DNA of 64,000 nucleotides, taken from positions 62,001 to 126,000 of the forward strand of contig JAVBLC010000005.1 of NCBI GenBank assembly GCA_031553805.1, given 5' to 3'. The DNA is from JAITVB01 sp031553805 (lineage in GTDB: Bacteria; Bacteroidota; Bacteroidia; Bacteroidales; Rikenellaceae). Below, one piece after another: positions 50,347 to 58,992 of the stretch. Every line of letters begins with the position of its first letter. Position 1 is the first letter of the stretch. Both the position numbers and the translations under genes were made by a program. The notes under the pieces were generated by a model. That model was not told the origin of the DNA. It made no database searches and worked only from the letters and a program-made list of their open reading frames with translations.

Positions 50347-50403
50347 ATGACAACGTATAAAATTTATTGCGATGTCGAAATTTCACACAAAAAAACAACT
50401 TAA
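50347..50403 (+). CDS. Putative 18-residue Thr/Lys-rich leader peptide of lysC
   Basis: Within the lysC leader an ATG opens a frame of 18 codons, read M-T-T-Y-K-I-Y-C-D-V-E-I-S-H-K-K-T-T, ending in TAA at 50401-50403. Four Thr and three Lys (KKTT at the end) match the end products, threonine and lysine, that feed back on aspartokinase. The stop codon coincides with the start of the long hairpin, as in attenuators where stalled ribosomes decide folding. The Shine-Dalgarno-like upstream sequence is weak and the region is AT-rich, so AAA and ACA codons are expected by chance. It is a hypothesis, not established. Confidence 0.35.
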   Translation: MTTYKIYCDVEISHKKTT

Positions 50404-50472
50404 TTTTTAAATTACCAACTATTCGTCGGCTTTTTTGTGGAAAAACGGACAACTTTGTTGTAATTTAAAAAT
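50403..50472 (+). promoter_or_regulatory. Long hairpin in the lysC leader
   Basis: 50403-50419 pairs with 50457-50472 over 16 bp with one bulged C, closing a ~37-nt loop that can itself partly fold. The hairpin ends 16 bases before the lysC ATG and has no following T-run, so it is more likely to control ribosome access or RNA stability than to terminate. It directly follows the stop of the putative leader peptide. Confidence 0.6.
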
Positions 50473-50488
50473 GTAGCGCGTAAAACAT

Positions 50489-51802
50489 ATGATAAAAGTT
50501 TTAAAATTCGGAGGAACCTCGGTTGGCTCAGCCCAGAACATGAAGCGGGTGGCCGACGTCATTCAGCGTGAAGGGGCGCGGATCACGGTGCTTTCGGCAA
50601 TGTCGGGCACGACCGATGCCTTGGTGAAGATCAGCAAACTGGCCAAGAAAAACGAGCAGGCGGAAATCGACGCCGTGATGGCCGGCCTGACCGAAAAATA
50701 CACGAATTGCATCGAGGGCTTACTCACTGCGAACAAGGCCCGCGCCACGGACCGGATGAACGTTTCGTTCCAGATTATCCGCGACCAGGTAGCGCAATTT
50801 CTCCCGGGGACCTCGGACAAGACGATCCTGTCACAGGGCGAATTGCTAACCTCGGCGATTTTTACGATGTACCTCGAAGAAACGGGAGTGAAGGCCGTGC
50901 TGCTGAACGCTCCCGATTTTGTTCATTCCGACGCCGACGGCAAACCCGACACGGCGCGCATTGACACGGTGCTGCCGGGACTGGTGGCTGACGCCGATAT
51001 CTATTATATTACGCAAGGGTTTATTTCGACCAACAGCGCAACGCACCATCCCGACAACCTGGGGCGCGGCGGCAGCGACTACAGCGCAGCGTTGATGGGG
51101 GCTGCGATCGGCGCTGACGAGGTGCAGATCTGGACCGATATCGACGGGATGCACAACAACGACCCGCGGTTTGTCGACAAAACGTTCCCTATTCGCGAAA
51201 TGAATTTCGACGAGGCGGCCGAGTTGGCCTATTTTGGGGCGAAAATCCTCCACCCGGCCACGATCCAACCGTGCAAGGACCACCGGATTCCCGTGCGACT
51301 GAAGAACACGATGGACCCCACGGCCCCTGGAACGTTGATTGCCAACGAGAATAACCTGGGCAATGGTTTTCGGGCGGTGGCGGCCAAGGACAACATCACG
51401 GTCGTGCGCATTCACTCGGCCCGAATGTTGATGGCCTACGGCTTCCTGCGAAAGGTGTTCGAAATTTTTGAGGGTAATAAGACTTCCATCGACATGATCA
51501 CCACGTCTGAGGTGTCGATTTCGCTCACGCTCGACAACGACGAACACCTCGAAGCGATTGAAAAAGAGTTGCGGGAGTTTGGGTCGATCGAGATCGAACG
51601 CAACAACACGATCGTGTGTGTGGTGGGCCAAATGGGCCGCGAGTACTCGGGCATTGCGGCCCGGGTGATGGACTGCCTGTGCAACGTACCGGTCAAAATG
51701 ATCTCTTACGGGGCTAGCCACCGAAGCATGGTTGTGCTGATTAGTACGGAAAACAAAGTAGCTGCTTTACAGAGTCTTAATGATGGTCTTTTCGAATTTT
51801 AA
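50489..51802 (+). CDS. lysC: Aspartate kinase LysC
   Basis: This enzyme phosphorylates aspartate, the first committed step to lysine, DAP, threonine and methionine. The 437-residue monofunctional enzyme begins 'KVLKFGGTSVGSA' (the kinase signature), continues with 'TLGRGGSDYSA'-type sequence ('NLGRGGSDYSAAL' near residue 190) and 'EVQIWTDIDGM'. Two ACT domains fill the C-terminal part from about residue 300 ('NITVVRIHSARML' and 'NTIVCVVGQMG'). It is the AK III-like, probably feedback-inhibited type. It lies five to eight bases upstream of lysA, with which it forms an operon. The long leader suggests transcriptional or translational control. Confidence 0.96.
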   Translation: MIKVLKFGGTSVGSAQNMKRVADVIQREGARITVLSAMSGTTDALVKISKLAKKNEQAEIDAVMAGLTEKYTNCIEGLLTANKARATDRMNVSFQIIRDQVAQFLPGTSDKTILSQGELLTSAIFTMYLEETGVKAVLLNAPDFVHSDADGKPDTARIDTVLPGLVADADIYYITQGFISTNSATHHPDNLGRGGSDYSAALMGAAIGADEVQIWTDIDGMHNNDPRFVDKTFPIREMNFDEAAELAYFGAKILHPATIQPCKDHRIPVRLKNTMDPTAPGTLIANENNLGNGFRAVAAKDNITVVRIHSARMLMAYGFLRKVFEIFEGNKTSIDMITTSEVSISLTLDNDEHLEAIEKELREFGSIEIERNNTIVCVVGQMGREYSGIAARVMDCLCNVPVKMISYGASHRSMVVLISTENKVAALQSLNDGLFEF

Positions 51803-51810
51803 TTGAAGTG

Positions 51811-52974
51811 ATGAGGAGCATAAGAGAGTATACCGAAAAGCTAAAAAACCTGCCTACGCCATTCTATCTTTACGACATGGATCTGCTGCGGGCAACACTC
51901 GACGCGGCCTTGGCCGAAGCTGGAAAATACAACTATAAGATTCACTACGCACTGAAGGCCAACTTCAACGACCGCATTATCGCCGAAATGCGCAAGCAGG
52001 GGATGGGGATCGACTGCGTGAGCGGCAACGAAGTACGCAAGGCGATCGAGTCTGGGATTCCGGCTTCGGAAGTAGTTTTTGCAGGCGTAGCCAAGAGCGA
52101 CGACGAAATCACCTACGCCCTGCGCAACGATATTTTTTCATTTAATTGCGAATCGTTTGAAGAGCTTGAGGTGATCGATGGGATTGCACGAAAAATGAAT
52201 AAGATAGCGCGGATTGCCCTGCGACTGAACCCCGACGTCGACCCAAAAACCCACCGCCATATCTCGACCGGTAAAGCCGACAATAAATTCGGCATATCCT
52301 ACGAAGAGATTGACCGGGCCATCGCATCGCTGACTAACCTCGACCACCTGCAACTTGTCGGCATTCATTTTCATATCGGATCACAGATCTGCGACATCAG
52401 CGTTTTCGAAAAACTTTGCCAACGGGTCAACGAGATCCAGGCGTGGTTTGAGGAGCAGGGTGTTCATCTCTCGCACCTGAACCTGGGCGGCGGCCTTGGC
52501 ATTGATTACAACGACCCCGAAACCAACCCGGTCCCCGATTTCAAAAGCTATTTCGAGGTTTTTCAGAAACACCTAAAAGTCAAAGCAGGACAAACCATTC
52601 ACTTTGAACTGGGCCGTTCGCTGGTTGGCCAGTGCGGTACGCTGGTCACCCGTGTGCTTTATAACAAAACGACGGCCGGCGGCACCGATATCGTGCTCGT
52701 CGACGCGAGCATGACCGACCTGATCCGCCCGGCGCTTTACCAAGCCCACCATCGGATCGAGAACCTCACTTCGACCGCCGCCGGACAACACACCTACACC
52801 ATTGCCGGCCCGGTGTGCGAATCGACCGACGTCTTTGCCCGCGACATCGTCCTGCCCCCGACCCGGCGCGGCGACCTGCTCGCCCTCTTTTCGGCCGGGG
52901 CCTATGGCCGGGCCATGTCATCGAACTACAACCTGCGCGACTTCCCCGCAGAACGTTACACGGACGACCTGTAG
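51811..52974 (+). CDS. lysA: Diaminopimelate decarboxylase LysA
   Basis: LysA decarboxylates meso-DAP to lysine using PLP. The 387-residue protein has the Schiff-base lysine Lys49 in 'HYALKAN'. 'HFHIGSQI', the phosphate loop 'LNLGGGLGIDY' and 'GPVCESTDVFARD' (Cys from the partner subunit active site) follow, with 'GAYGRAMSSNYNLR' near the end. I take the ATG at 51811; a GTG immediately upstream at 51808 would add one Met. With lysC it forms a small lysine operon ended by the terminator at 53011. Confidence 0.95.
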   Translation: MRSIREYTEKLKNLPTPFYLYDMDLLRATLDAALAEAGKYNYKIHYALKANFNDRIIAEMRKQGMGIDCVSGNEVRKAIESGIPASEVVFAGVAKSDDEITYALRNDIFSFNCESFEELEVIDGIARKMNKIARIALRLNPDVDPKTHRHISTGKADNKFGISYEEIDRAIASLTNLDHLQLVGIHFHIGSQICDISVFEKLCQRVNEIQAWFEEQGVHLSHLNLGGGLGIDYNDPETNPVPDFKSYFEVFQKHLKVKAGQTIHFELGRSLVGQCGTLVTRVLYNKTTAGGTDIVLVDASMTDLIRPALYQAHHRIENLTSTAAGQHTYTIAGPVCESTDVFARDIVLPPTRRGDLLALFSAGAYGRAMSSNYNLRDFPAERYTDDL

Positions 52975-53010
52975 TGCTTTTCCTGCGCCCTGCATCTTGA
53001 AATAATACGA

Positions 53011-53046
53011 AAAACGCCCGGTAGGCTATAGGCCTCCGGGCGTTTT
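53011..53046. terminator. Bidirectional terminator between lysA and the M16 peptidase gene
   Basis: An 11-bp outer stem (53011-53021 with 53036-53046) ends in A and T runs, with a further 4-bp inner stem (53023-53026 with 53032-53035). It separates two convergent genes. Confidence 0.9.
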
Positions 53047-53066
53047 TGTTGAATTTTTGCCAATAT

Positions 53067-54287
53067 CTACCTGTGAATCAAGACGGAGAGATTGCTCTGG
53101 AAAATATCATCAGCCACACGATTAATGTCTTCGGGCCTGATGCGGTCAATGCGCTTCACCATCTCGGCCATTGTGTCGACCTCGCGGTAGATCAAATAAC
53201 TTTTGCCCGCACCCAGCATAAGACCTTCGTTGCTTTCCATGGCAATCGCCAACTGGCCAACGAATTGCTTCTTGGCAACCGCCAATCGGCGAGGGGTAAT
53301 ACCCTCGGTCGTAATGATCTTTAATTCCTTATCGATCAGCTCGCGGCAACGGTCGAGATTCTCGGGATCGGTGGCAAAATAGATCGATGCCATGCCAGTG
53401 TCGCTGAAAGCGGAATAACCCGCCTCGACATTATAAGTCAGGCCATTACGCTCACGCAAAGCCACATTGAGGATCGAATTGGCCGACGGCCCCCCTAGCA
53501 TATTAAGCAGCAGCGAAAGTTCGACACGCCGTTCGTCGCGGTTGGAGTAGGCACGGGTGCCGAGGACACAGTGAGCTTGGTGGGTGTTCTTGTTGACGGT
53601 CTTTTCGAAGTACTGGTAGCCAGGAACTTGGTCGCGTTCAAACGCCCGCAAGTTGACTGGAATATCCGAAAAATATTGCTCGCAAATATCTCGAAAACGT
53701 TTCCCGCTAAAATTTCCAACCGAAGAAAAAACCATTTTGTCGGTGTTGTGCGTGCGACGGGTAAAGGCAAAAATATCGGCCGTGGTATAGCGCATCAGCG
53801 ATTTTTTGCTTCCTAAGATATTGTGCCCCAGAGACGAACCCTTAAAAAGCAAGTCTTCGTAATCGTCAAAAATACGTTCCGCAGGTGAGTCCTTATAGGA
53901 ATTGATTTCGTCGACAACGATCTCTTTTTCCTTATCCAACTCGCGTTGCGGAAAGGTCGAATGGAAAACCACATCGGCAATCAACTCAGCCGCCTTCGGA
54001 AAATCGCCCCGCAGGGTGGTGGCATGCACTACCGTTTCCTCCTTGGTGGTGAACGCATTAAGCTCGCCGCCCAGGTTTTCAAGGCGGTTGTTGATGTGAA
54101 ACGCGCGGCGGCGTTGGGTGCCCTTGAAGAAGGAGTGTTCGATGAAGTGGGCCAGGCCGTGTTCCGACGCCAGTTCGTCGCGACTGCCGGTGTTGATTGT
54201 CAGCCCGCAATGGGCCACGGCCGAACGCACCGGCTTGTGAATGCAGGTGATGCCGTTAGGCAGCTCAACGATTTCCAAATATTCCAT
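53067..54287 (-). CDS. Insulinase-family (M16) zinc peptidase
   Basis: This 406-residue M16 peptidase has the inverted zinc motif His47-x-x-Glu50-His51 ('HFIEH') and the distal ligand Glu127 ('VVDEINSY'), the expected 76 residues later. The second, inactive half begins near residue 200. The length matches the PqqL/mpp-like short bacterial form used for processing or degrading peptides in the cytosol. No signal peptide is present. It ends one base from uvrA on the same strand, so it is translated from the uvrA mRNA. Confidence 0.94.
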   Translation of the reverse strand: MEYLEIVELPNGITCIHKPVRSAVAHCGLTINTGSRDELASEHGLAHFIEHSFFKGTQRRRAFHINNRLENLGGELNAFTTKEETVVHATTLRGDFPKAAELIADVVFHSTFPQRELDKEKEIVVDEINSYKDSPAERIFDDYEDLLFKGSSLGHNILGSKKSLMRYTTADIFAFTRRTHNTDKMVFSSVGNFSGKRFRDICEQYFSDIPVNLRAFERDQVPGYQYFEKTVNKNTHQAHCVLGTRAYSNRDERRVELSLLLNMLGGPSANSILNVALRERNGLTYNVEAGYSAFSDTGMASIYFATDPENLDRCRELIDKELKIITTEGITPRRLAVAKKQFVGQLAIAMESNEGLMLGAGKSYLIYREVDTMAEMVKRIDRIRPEDINRVADDIFQSNLSVLIHR

Positions 54288-54288
54288 A

Positions 54289-57087
54289 TTATCCTTCCCG
54301 TTGCGCCAAAAATTTCCCGGTATAGCTCTCCTTGCATTTTTTCAGGTCATCCGGAGTACCCTCAAAGACCACATAACCACCAGCATCGCCTCCCTCTGGC
54401 CCCAGGTCTATCACCCAATCGGCACACCGGATCACATCCATGTTGTGTTCGACGATAATGATCGTGTGCCCCTTTTTCATCAGCGCGTCAAACGATTGCA
54501 GCAGTTTCTTTATGTCATGGAAATGTAACCCCGTGGTCGGCTCATCGAAAATAAAGAGGGTCGGATCGGCGCTGTTTTCCTTGATCAGAAACGACGCCAG
54601 CTTCACACGTTGGTTTTCGCCCCCGGAAAGGGTCGACGACGACTGGCCAAGTTTGATGTAACCCAGTCCGACATCCTGCAATAGGGTCAACTTTTCGACA
54701 ATCTTCTTGTTCATCCCGCCTTTTTCCTGTGCGAAGAAGACAATAGCCTCATCTATAGTCATTTCAAGCACATCGTAGATGTTCTTGTCGGAATACTTGA
54801 CCTCAAGGATGTCGTCCTTGAAACGCCGGCCGCCGCACGCCTCGCAGGTCAGTTCGACATCGGCCATAAATTGCATCTCGACCTTGATCACCCCTTCGCC
54901 CTGACACTCTTCGCACCGGCCTCCGGCAATATTGAACGAGAAATGCGACGGGGTCATTCCATTGTGTTTTGCATACGGCTGATCTGCAAATAGTTTGCGT
55001 ATTTCATCGTAAGCTTTTATATAAGTCACCGGATTCGAGCGCGATGATTTTCCAATGGGGTTTTGGTCGACCATCTCAACCTGTTTGACCAAGCCTGTAT
55101 CGCCGTAAAGCCCTTCAAAATTTCCCGGTTTGAGTCCTAACTCATATAGTTCGCGACGCAGGGCAGGGTAGAGAATACCCTTGACCAACGACGATTTTCC
55201 ACTACCGCTCACCCCTGTGATACAAGTAATTACACCCAGCGGGATTTTTACATCAACTCCCTTGAGGTTGTTCTCGCGCGCGCCCTTGATGCCGATATAG
55301 CTGTTCCATTTGCGCACGCGAGCCGGGGGAGTGATCTTTTCCTGTCCGGTCAAATATTTGGCTGTCAGGCTGATTTTGGATTTTTCAAGTTCCTTCTGTG
55401 GGCCGATAAAAACGATTTCACCGCCGTTATATCCCGCCTCAGGGCCAATGTCGACGATCAGGTCAGCCGCCCGGATGATCTCTTCTTCATGCTCGACCAC
55501 AATCACCGTGTTCCCCAGGTCGCGTAACTGCTTCAATACCTTGATCAACAGGTGTGTGTCGCGCGGATGCAACCCGATGCTTGGCTCGTCGAGAATGTAA
55601 AGCGACCCAACCAACGCACTCCCGAGCGACGTCGACAAGTTAATGCGCTGACTTTCACCGCCCGAAAGGGTAGAGGAAAGGCGGTCGAGCGTCAGGTAGC
55701 CCAACCCCACATCGACCAAATACTGCAACCGGTTGCGCACCTCGATCAAGATACGTTCGCCCACATGCACATCATATTCGTCCAGTTCCAGCCGATCGAA
55801 AAAGTCGAGCAATGCCCCCACGGGCATCGTCACCAGGTCGGCGATCGTCTGCCCGCCGACCTTGACATAAAGCGCCTCGGGCCGCAACCGGTGACCATCG
55901 CAATCGGGACACTGCGTTTTGCCGGTGTAACGCGAAAGCATTACCCGAAATTGTATTTTATATCGTTCACCTTCAAGATATTGAAAGAACGCATCGAGCC
56001 CTTGGAAATAGTCATTTCCCTTCCAAAGCATCTGCTTTTGCGCCTTGGTCAGTTCGTAAAACGGACGATGGATCGGGAAGTCGAAGCGGGCGGCGCTGCG
56101 CACCAGTTGTTCTTTCCACCACTTCATCGTGTCGCCTTTCCAACAGGCAATGGCATCGTCATAAATCGTGCGGGTTTTGTCGGGCACCACCAGGTCTTCA
56201 TCGATCCCGATCACTTTGCCGTAGCCTTCGCAACGCGGACAAGCCCCGAGCGGACTATTGAAACTAAACATCGCCTCGCTCGGCCGCTCAAAAACGATCC
56301 CATCAGTCTCAAACTGATTTTTGAATTTTTCCAGCACCAGGGCATCTTCCTTATAAATACCTATCAGACAACTTCCTACACCTGTCAAGAAAGCACTCTG
56401 CACCGAATCGCCCAGGCGGCTTGCCAACTCCTTATCGGCGGAAACACGGCCACGGTCGACCAATACACGAATCGTTGCCGAATCATATTTTTCGACTTCA
56501 GGCAACAACTCTTCGATGAAAAGTACCTGATCATCAACCATTACACGCTGGAATCCATCCTGCACCAACAAGGTCAATCTCTCGATAATCCCCTGATTAT
56601 CTGCCAATATGATCGGGGACAATACAAAAAACCGGGTATCTGCCGGTTGCTTCAGGATAAAATCAACCACATCGTCGACGCTATGGGCTCGCACCTCGGC
56701 GCCCGAGATGGGGGAGTAGGTGTGCCCGATGCGGGCAAAGAGCAGTTTTAGGTAGTCATAAATCTCGGTAGAGGTGCCGACCGTCGATCGCGGATTCCGC
56801 GTATTTACTTGCTGGTCAATCGCTATGGCCGGAGCAATGCCCGAAATAAAGTCAACATCGGGCTTGTTGATTTTTCCCAAAAACTGCCGGGCATAGGCCG
56901 ACAAGCTGTCGACATAGCGCCGTTGGCCCTCGGCAAAAATCGTATCGAAGGCCAGGGTAGACTTGCCGGATCCAGACAAGCCGGTAATCACAACAAATTG
57001 ATTATGAGGTATTTTTACATCCACATTTTTCAGGTTATGAACCCTGGCACCGCGGATGTCGATATATTTCTGTTGGTCGTCACTCAT
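54289..57087 (-). CDS. uvrA: Excinuclease ABC subunit UvrA
   Basis: UvrA recognises DNA damage and loads UvrB in nucleotide excision repair. The start at 57087 gives 932 residues beginning 'MSDDQQKYIDIRGARVHNL'. There are two ABC ATPase halves: Walker A 'GLSGSGKST' (36-44) and 'GVSGSGKSS' in the second half. The signature 'LSSTLSGGESQRI'/'STLSGGENQRV' and zinc-binding Cys sets 'CPRCEGYG', 'CPDCDGHR' and 'CEECQGEG' to 'CEACGG' complete the fold. A longer frame upstream was rejected as non-conserved. The M16 gene follows within one base. Confidence 0.97.
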   Translation of the reverse strand: MSDDQQKYIDIRGARVHNLKNVDVKIPHNQFVVITGLSGSGKSTLAFDTIFAEGQRRYVDSLSAYARQFLGKINKPDVDFISGIAPAIAIDQQVNTRNPRSTVGTSTEIYDYLKLLFARIGHTYSPISGAEVRAHSVDDVVDFILKQPADTRFFVLSPIILADNQGIIERLTLLVQDGFQRVMVDDQVLFIEELLPEVEKYDSATIRVLVDRGRVSADKELASRLGDSVQSAFLTGVGSCLIGIYKEDALVLEKFKNQFETDGIVFERPSEAMFSFNSPLGACPRCEGYGKVIGIDEDLVVPDKTRTIYDDAIACWKGDTMKWWKEQLVRSAARFDFPIHRPFYELTKAQKQMLWKGNDYFQGLDAFFQYLEGERYKIQFRVMLSRYTGKTQCPDCDGHRLRPEALYVKVGGQTIADLVTMPVGALLDFFDRLELDEYDVHVGERILIEVRNRLQYLVDVGLGYLTLDRLSSTLSGGESQRINLSTSLGSALVGSLYILDEPSIGLHPRDTHLLIKVLKQLRDLGNTVIVVEHEEEIIRAADLIVDIGPEAGYNGGEIVFIGPQKELEKSKISLTAKYLTGQEKITPPARVRKWNSYIGIKGARENNLKGVDVKIPLGVITCITGVSGSGKSSLVKGILYPALRRELYELGLKPGNFEGLYGDTGLVKQVEMVDQNPIGKSSRSNPVTYIKAYDEIRKLFADQPYAKHNGMTPSHFSFNIAGGRCEECQGEGVIKVEMQFMADVELTCEACGGRRFKDDILEVKYSDKNIYDVLEMTIDEAIVFFAQEKGGMNKKIVEKLTLLQDVGLGYIKLGQSSSTLSGGENQRVKLASFLIKENSADPTLFIFDEPTTGLHFHDIKKLLQSFDALMKKGHTIIIVEHNMDVIRCADWVIDLGPEGGDAGGYVVFEGTPDDLKKCKESYTGKFLAQREG

Positions 57088-57467
57088 TGGTGAAAAGTTG
57101 AACGGGTAAAGATACGCAAATGTTTTTGAAATTGTAGCACAGCCCGGGATTTCCGGCAACGAACGCGAAAGGCCATTATCCTCGGGAAATCACAGGGGGG
57201 AAATTATAACGCCATCGCAAAAACAATCACACGCGATATTTAGTGTATTCCCCATTTTTAATTAACATAATATATATTATATTTCGCAAAAAAATAGTTA
57301 AAATAATACACCGGGCGTCATTCCCGTGGTTCGTGTGAGGCAAAGGCAAGACGTACACGCTGCTTATGCCTCGTAATAAAAACGACAGCAGAATAATTTT
57401 TCTCGAACAACAACCCCGCCGGATATCCGAATAAATCAATGTAGATTATGTTAAGTGCACAAGGAGG
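57088..57467. other. AT-rich intergenic stretch between uvrA and the HTH gene
   Basis: No credible gene is seen. The sequence is clearly more AT-rich than its surroundings, with poly-A and TATA-like runs near 57250-57310. A possible imperfect stem-loop lies at about 57337-57373 (GAGGCA to TGCCTC) that could end the HTH transcript. On the minus strand TATCTTTA (57114-57107) is a one-mismatch -7 box 20 bases before the uvrA start. Confidence 0.5.
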
Positions 57468-57941
57468 TTATTCTTTGGGGTGATAAACTGCGAATGACTT
57501 GTCTTTGTAAAAGATCATGATGCGGTCGATCTCTTCCGATTTCCAGTTCTCGGCTGTAGTATTTCTGGCAGGCGTTTGAGGCGCCACCGGTTTTTCCTCT
57601 GATCGGTGTTGCTGTTCATGTGTGGCGAGCGAAATTTGTTCAGGGATTGACGGCAGCGCAACGGAAGCAGATGCACTATCGAACAGCGATTGCGAATCAG
57701 TCCCGACAGGAGTGACTTCTACGGACATTTCATCCTTTAACATTTGGCCTTGATTGCTAACCAACCATTCAATGTTTACATTTGGAAATCTCCGGATAAA
57801 CTTATCTATAAAGTCGAATCCGGGCTTATTCCTTCCTGAAAGAATATGGGAAATACTCGACGGCTGAACCCCTAAAAGTTCTGATAAACGAAGGGCCGTC
57901 AAGCCCTCGTATTGCATGAATGCCAGTAATCTATCCTTCAT
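57468..57941 (-). CDS. XRE-type HTH transcriptional regulator with disordered linker
   Basis: The 157-residue protein has an N-terminal helix-turn-helix of the XRE/Cro type (about residues 13-55, 'LRLSELLGVQPSSISHILSG' being the recognition part). The next block, 'FIDKFIRRFPNVNIEWLVSNQGQML', is found in many phage-like Bacteroidetes repressors. The middle (75-130) is Ser/Pro/Gln-rich and likely flexible. The end 'EEIDRIMIFYKDKSFAVYHP' is common in Bacteroidales regulators of this type. The target is unknown. It sits alone in an AT-rich area with its own strong promoter, whose position next to the gene suggests autoregulation. Confidence 0.88.
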   Translation of the reverse strand: MKDRLLAFMQYEGLTALRLSELLGVQPSSISHILSGRNKPGFDFIDKFIRRFPNVNIEWLVSNQGQMLKDEMSVEVTPVGTDSQSLFDSASASVALPSIPEQISLATHEQQHRSEEKPVAPQTPARNTTAENWKSEEIDRIMIFYKDKSFAVYHPKE

Positions 57942-57959
57942 TACAGGTGTGTGTTTTCA

Positions 57960-57991
57960 CAAAGCTAATAAATACACTTTACATATGCAAA
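57960..57991 (-). promoter_or_regulatory. Bacteroidota-type promoter of the HTH regulator
   Basis: On the minus strand TTTG (57991-57988), a 20 bp spacer and TAGCTTTG (57967-57960) match the consensus fully. The leader is only about 13 bases. Confidence 0.85.
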
Positions 57992-58065
57992 TACTGTGAT
58001 TACTTACCCCACACCCGGATACTTTACATTTGTACCTACCCCCACTTCCGTGTGATTTATTATTC

Positions 58066-58242
58066 ATGGGCCGTGCCGTTTTCGTCCGTCTTCCGTTTGT
58101 TTTAATTATGTATTTAAAAAATCCATGTAAACAATGTAAGTGGATGAAAGGCAGGTTGTTAAGAGTTGCTATATATGTATTTTGTTTTCTCATGCCACAA
58201 CTGCACGTAATGGTAAAATTTATTCATTACTTTATAGCCTAA
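58066..58242 (+). CDS. Possible small hydrophobic protein divergent from the HTH regulator
   Basis: A frame of 58 residues starts at an ATG about 34 bases after an exact -7 box TACATTTG (58025-58032); no -33 element precedes it. The product is mainly hydrophobic and basic, with two helix-like segments ('VFVRLPFVLIMYL' and 'VAIYVFCFLMPQL') separated by 'CKQCKWMKGR'. No family is recognised. Most of the 530-bp gap between the HTH gene and msrC is otherwise empty; from 58243 to 58452 I see no gene. I rate it as a weak candidate that could be chance coding. Confidence 0.2.
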   Translation: MGRAVFVRLPFVLIMYLKNPCKQCKWMKGRLLRVAIYVFCFLMPQLHVMVKFIHYFIA

Positions 58243-58452
58243 GTAATCACCGCAACTACCTGAATATTAGTAGTTTATTATCTGTTTTGCGCTGATTTAA
58301 TGATCGTGTTTTAATGATGGTGTCTGTGTGTTGTTTCGCTTTTTTCTGTACATTACAACTGTAACTCGTGCTTTTCCCCTACTCCATGGTCACACACACT
58401 TCGCCTTGATGGTTCTTTTGTTCAAATAATTCCCATTCGTCTTGAAAATACC

Positions 58453-58460
58453 TATCTTTG
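58453..58460 (+). promoter_or_regulatory. -7 box of the msrC-znuA-znuC promoter
   Basis: TATCTTTG is an exact -7 element ending 13 bases before the msrC ATG. The expected -33 position (around 58430) has only TTC. Confidence 0.55.
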
Positions 58461-58473
58461 TTTTGACAAAAAC

Positions 58474-58992
58474 ATGGAATTAATGTCAATGCAGATCAAC
58501 CTACCTGAAATTACAACGAAGGCGTCCCGGGCCGAGTCGTATAAAGCCCTGCTCCCCTATGCCGAAGCCCTGCTTGTAGGAGAAAGTGATTCGGTAGCCA
58601 ATCTGGCCAACTTGACAGCTTTACTGAGAGAGGCGTTCGGCTTTTTCTGGGTGGGCTTTTATCGTGTCGTGGGCGATCAACTTGTGCTGGGGCCTTTTCA
58701 GGGCAGTTTGGCCTGTAGTCGGATCGCTTTCGGTCGCGGTGTCTGCGGAACGGCCTGGAAAGAAAAAGGGAGCAAGTTAGTACCTGATGTGGGGAAATTC
58801 CCGGGACATATTGCTTGTGATTCCAGATCGAGATCCGAGGTCGTTGTGCCTATATATAATAAGACCGGCGAGGTCGTAGCGGTACTCGATATCGACAGTG
58901 ACCGCTTGGACGATTTTTCACAGGAAGACATCGAGGGGCTGGAATCACTCTCAGAAATCATTGGCAAACATATTGCATTTGAATACTTATGA
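58474..58992 (+). CDS. msrC: Free methionine-R-sulfoxide reductase (GAF-type, MsrC)
   Basis: This 172-residue single GAF-domain enzyme reduces free methionine-R-sulfoxide. The catalytic cysteines of fRMsr are present with the right spacing: Cys81, Cys91 and Cys115 (offsets 10 and 24 as in E. coli fRMsr) in 'LACSRIAFGRGVCGTAW' and 'GHIACDSRSRSEVVVP'. Start alternatives at 58483 and 58489 shorten the N-terminus slightly. Its last codons overlap the zinc-binding protein start (ATGA), so redox repair and metal uptake share one mRNA, an odd pairing that may reflect oxidative or zinc-limitation stress. Confidence 0.92.
   Translation: MELMSMQINLPEITTKASRAESYKALLPYAEALLVGESDSVANLANLTALLREAFGFFWVGFYRVVGDQLVLGPFQGSLACSRIAFGRGVCGTAWKEKGSKLVPDVGKFPGHIACDSRSRSEVVVPIYNKTGEVVAVLDIDSDRLDDFSQEDIEGLESLSEIIGKHIAFEYL

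Noticed and set aside
50316..50488. Lysine riboswitch in the lysC leader
   Set aside because: The leader is too AT-rich and short, and the conserved lysine-riboswitch core and five-helix layout are not visible.
57227..57439. Minus-strand open frame of 70 codons downstream of the HTH gene
   Set aside because: AT-rich with no start context, family or promoter.
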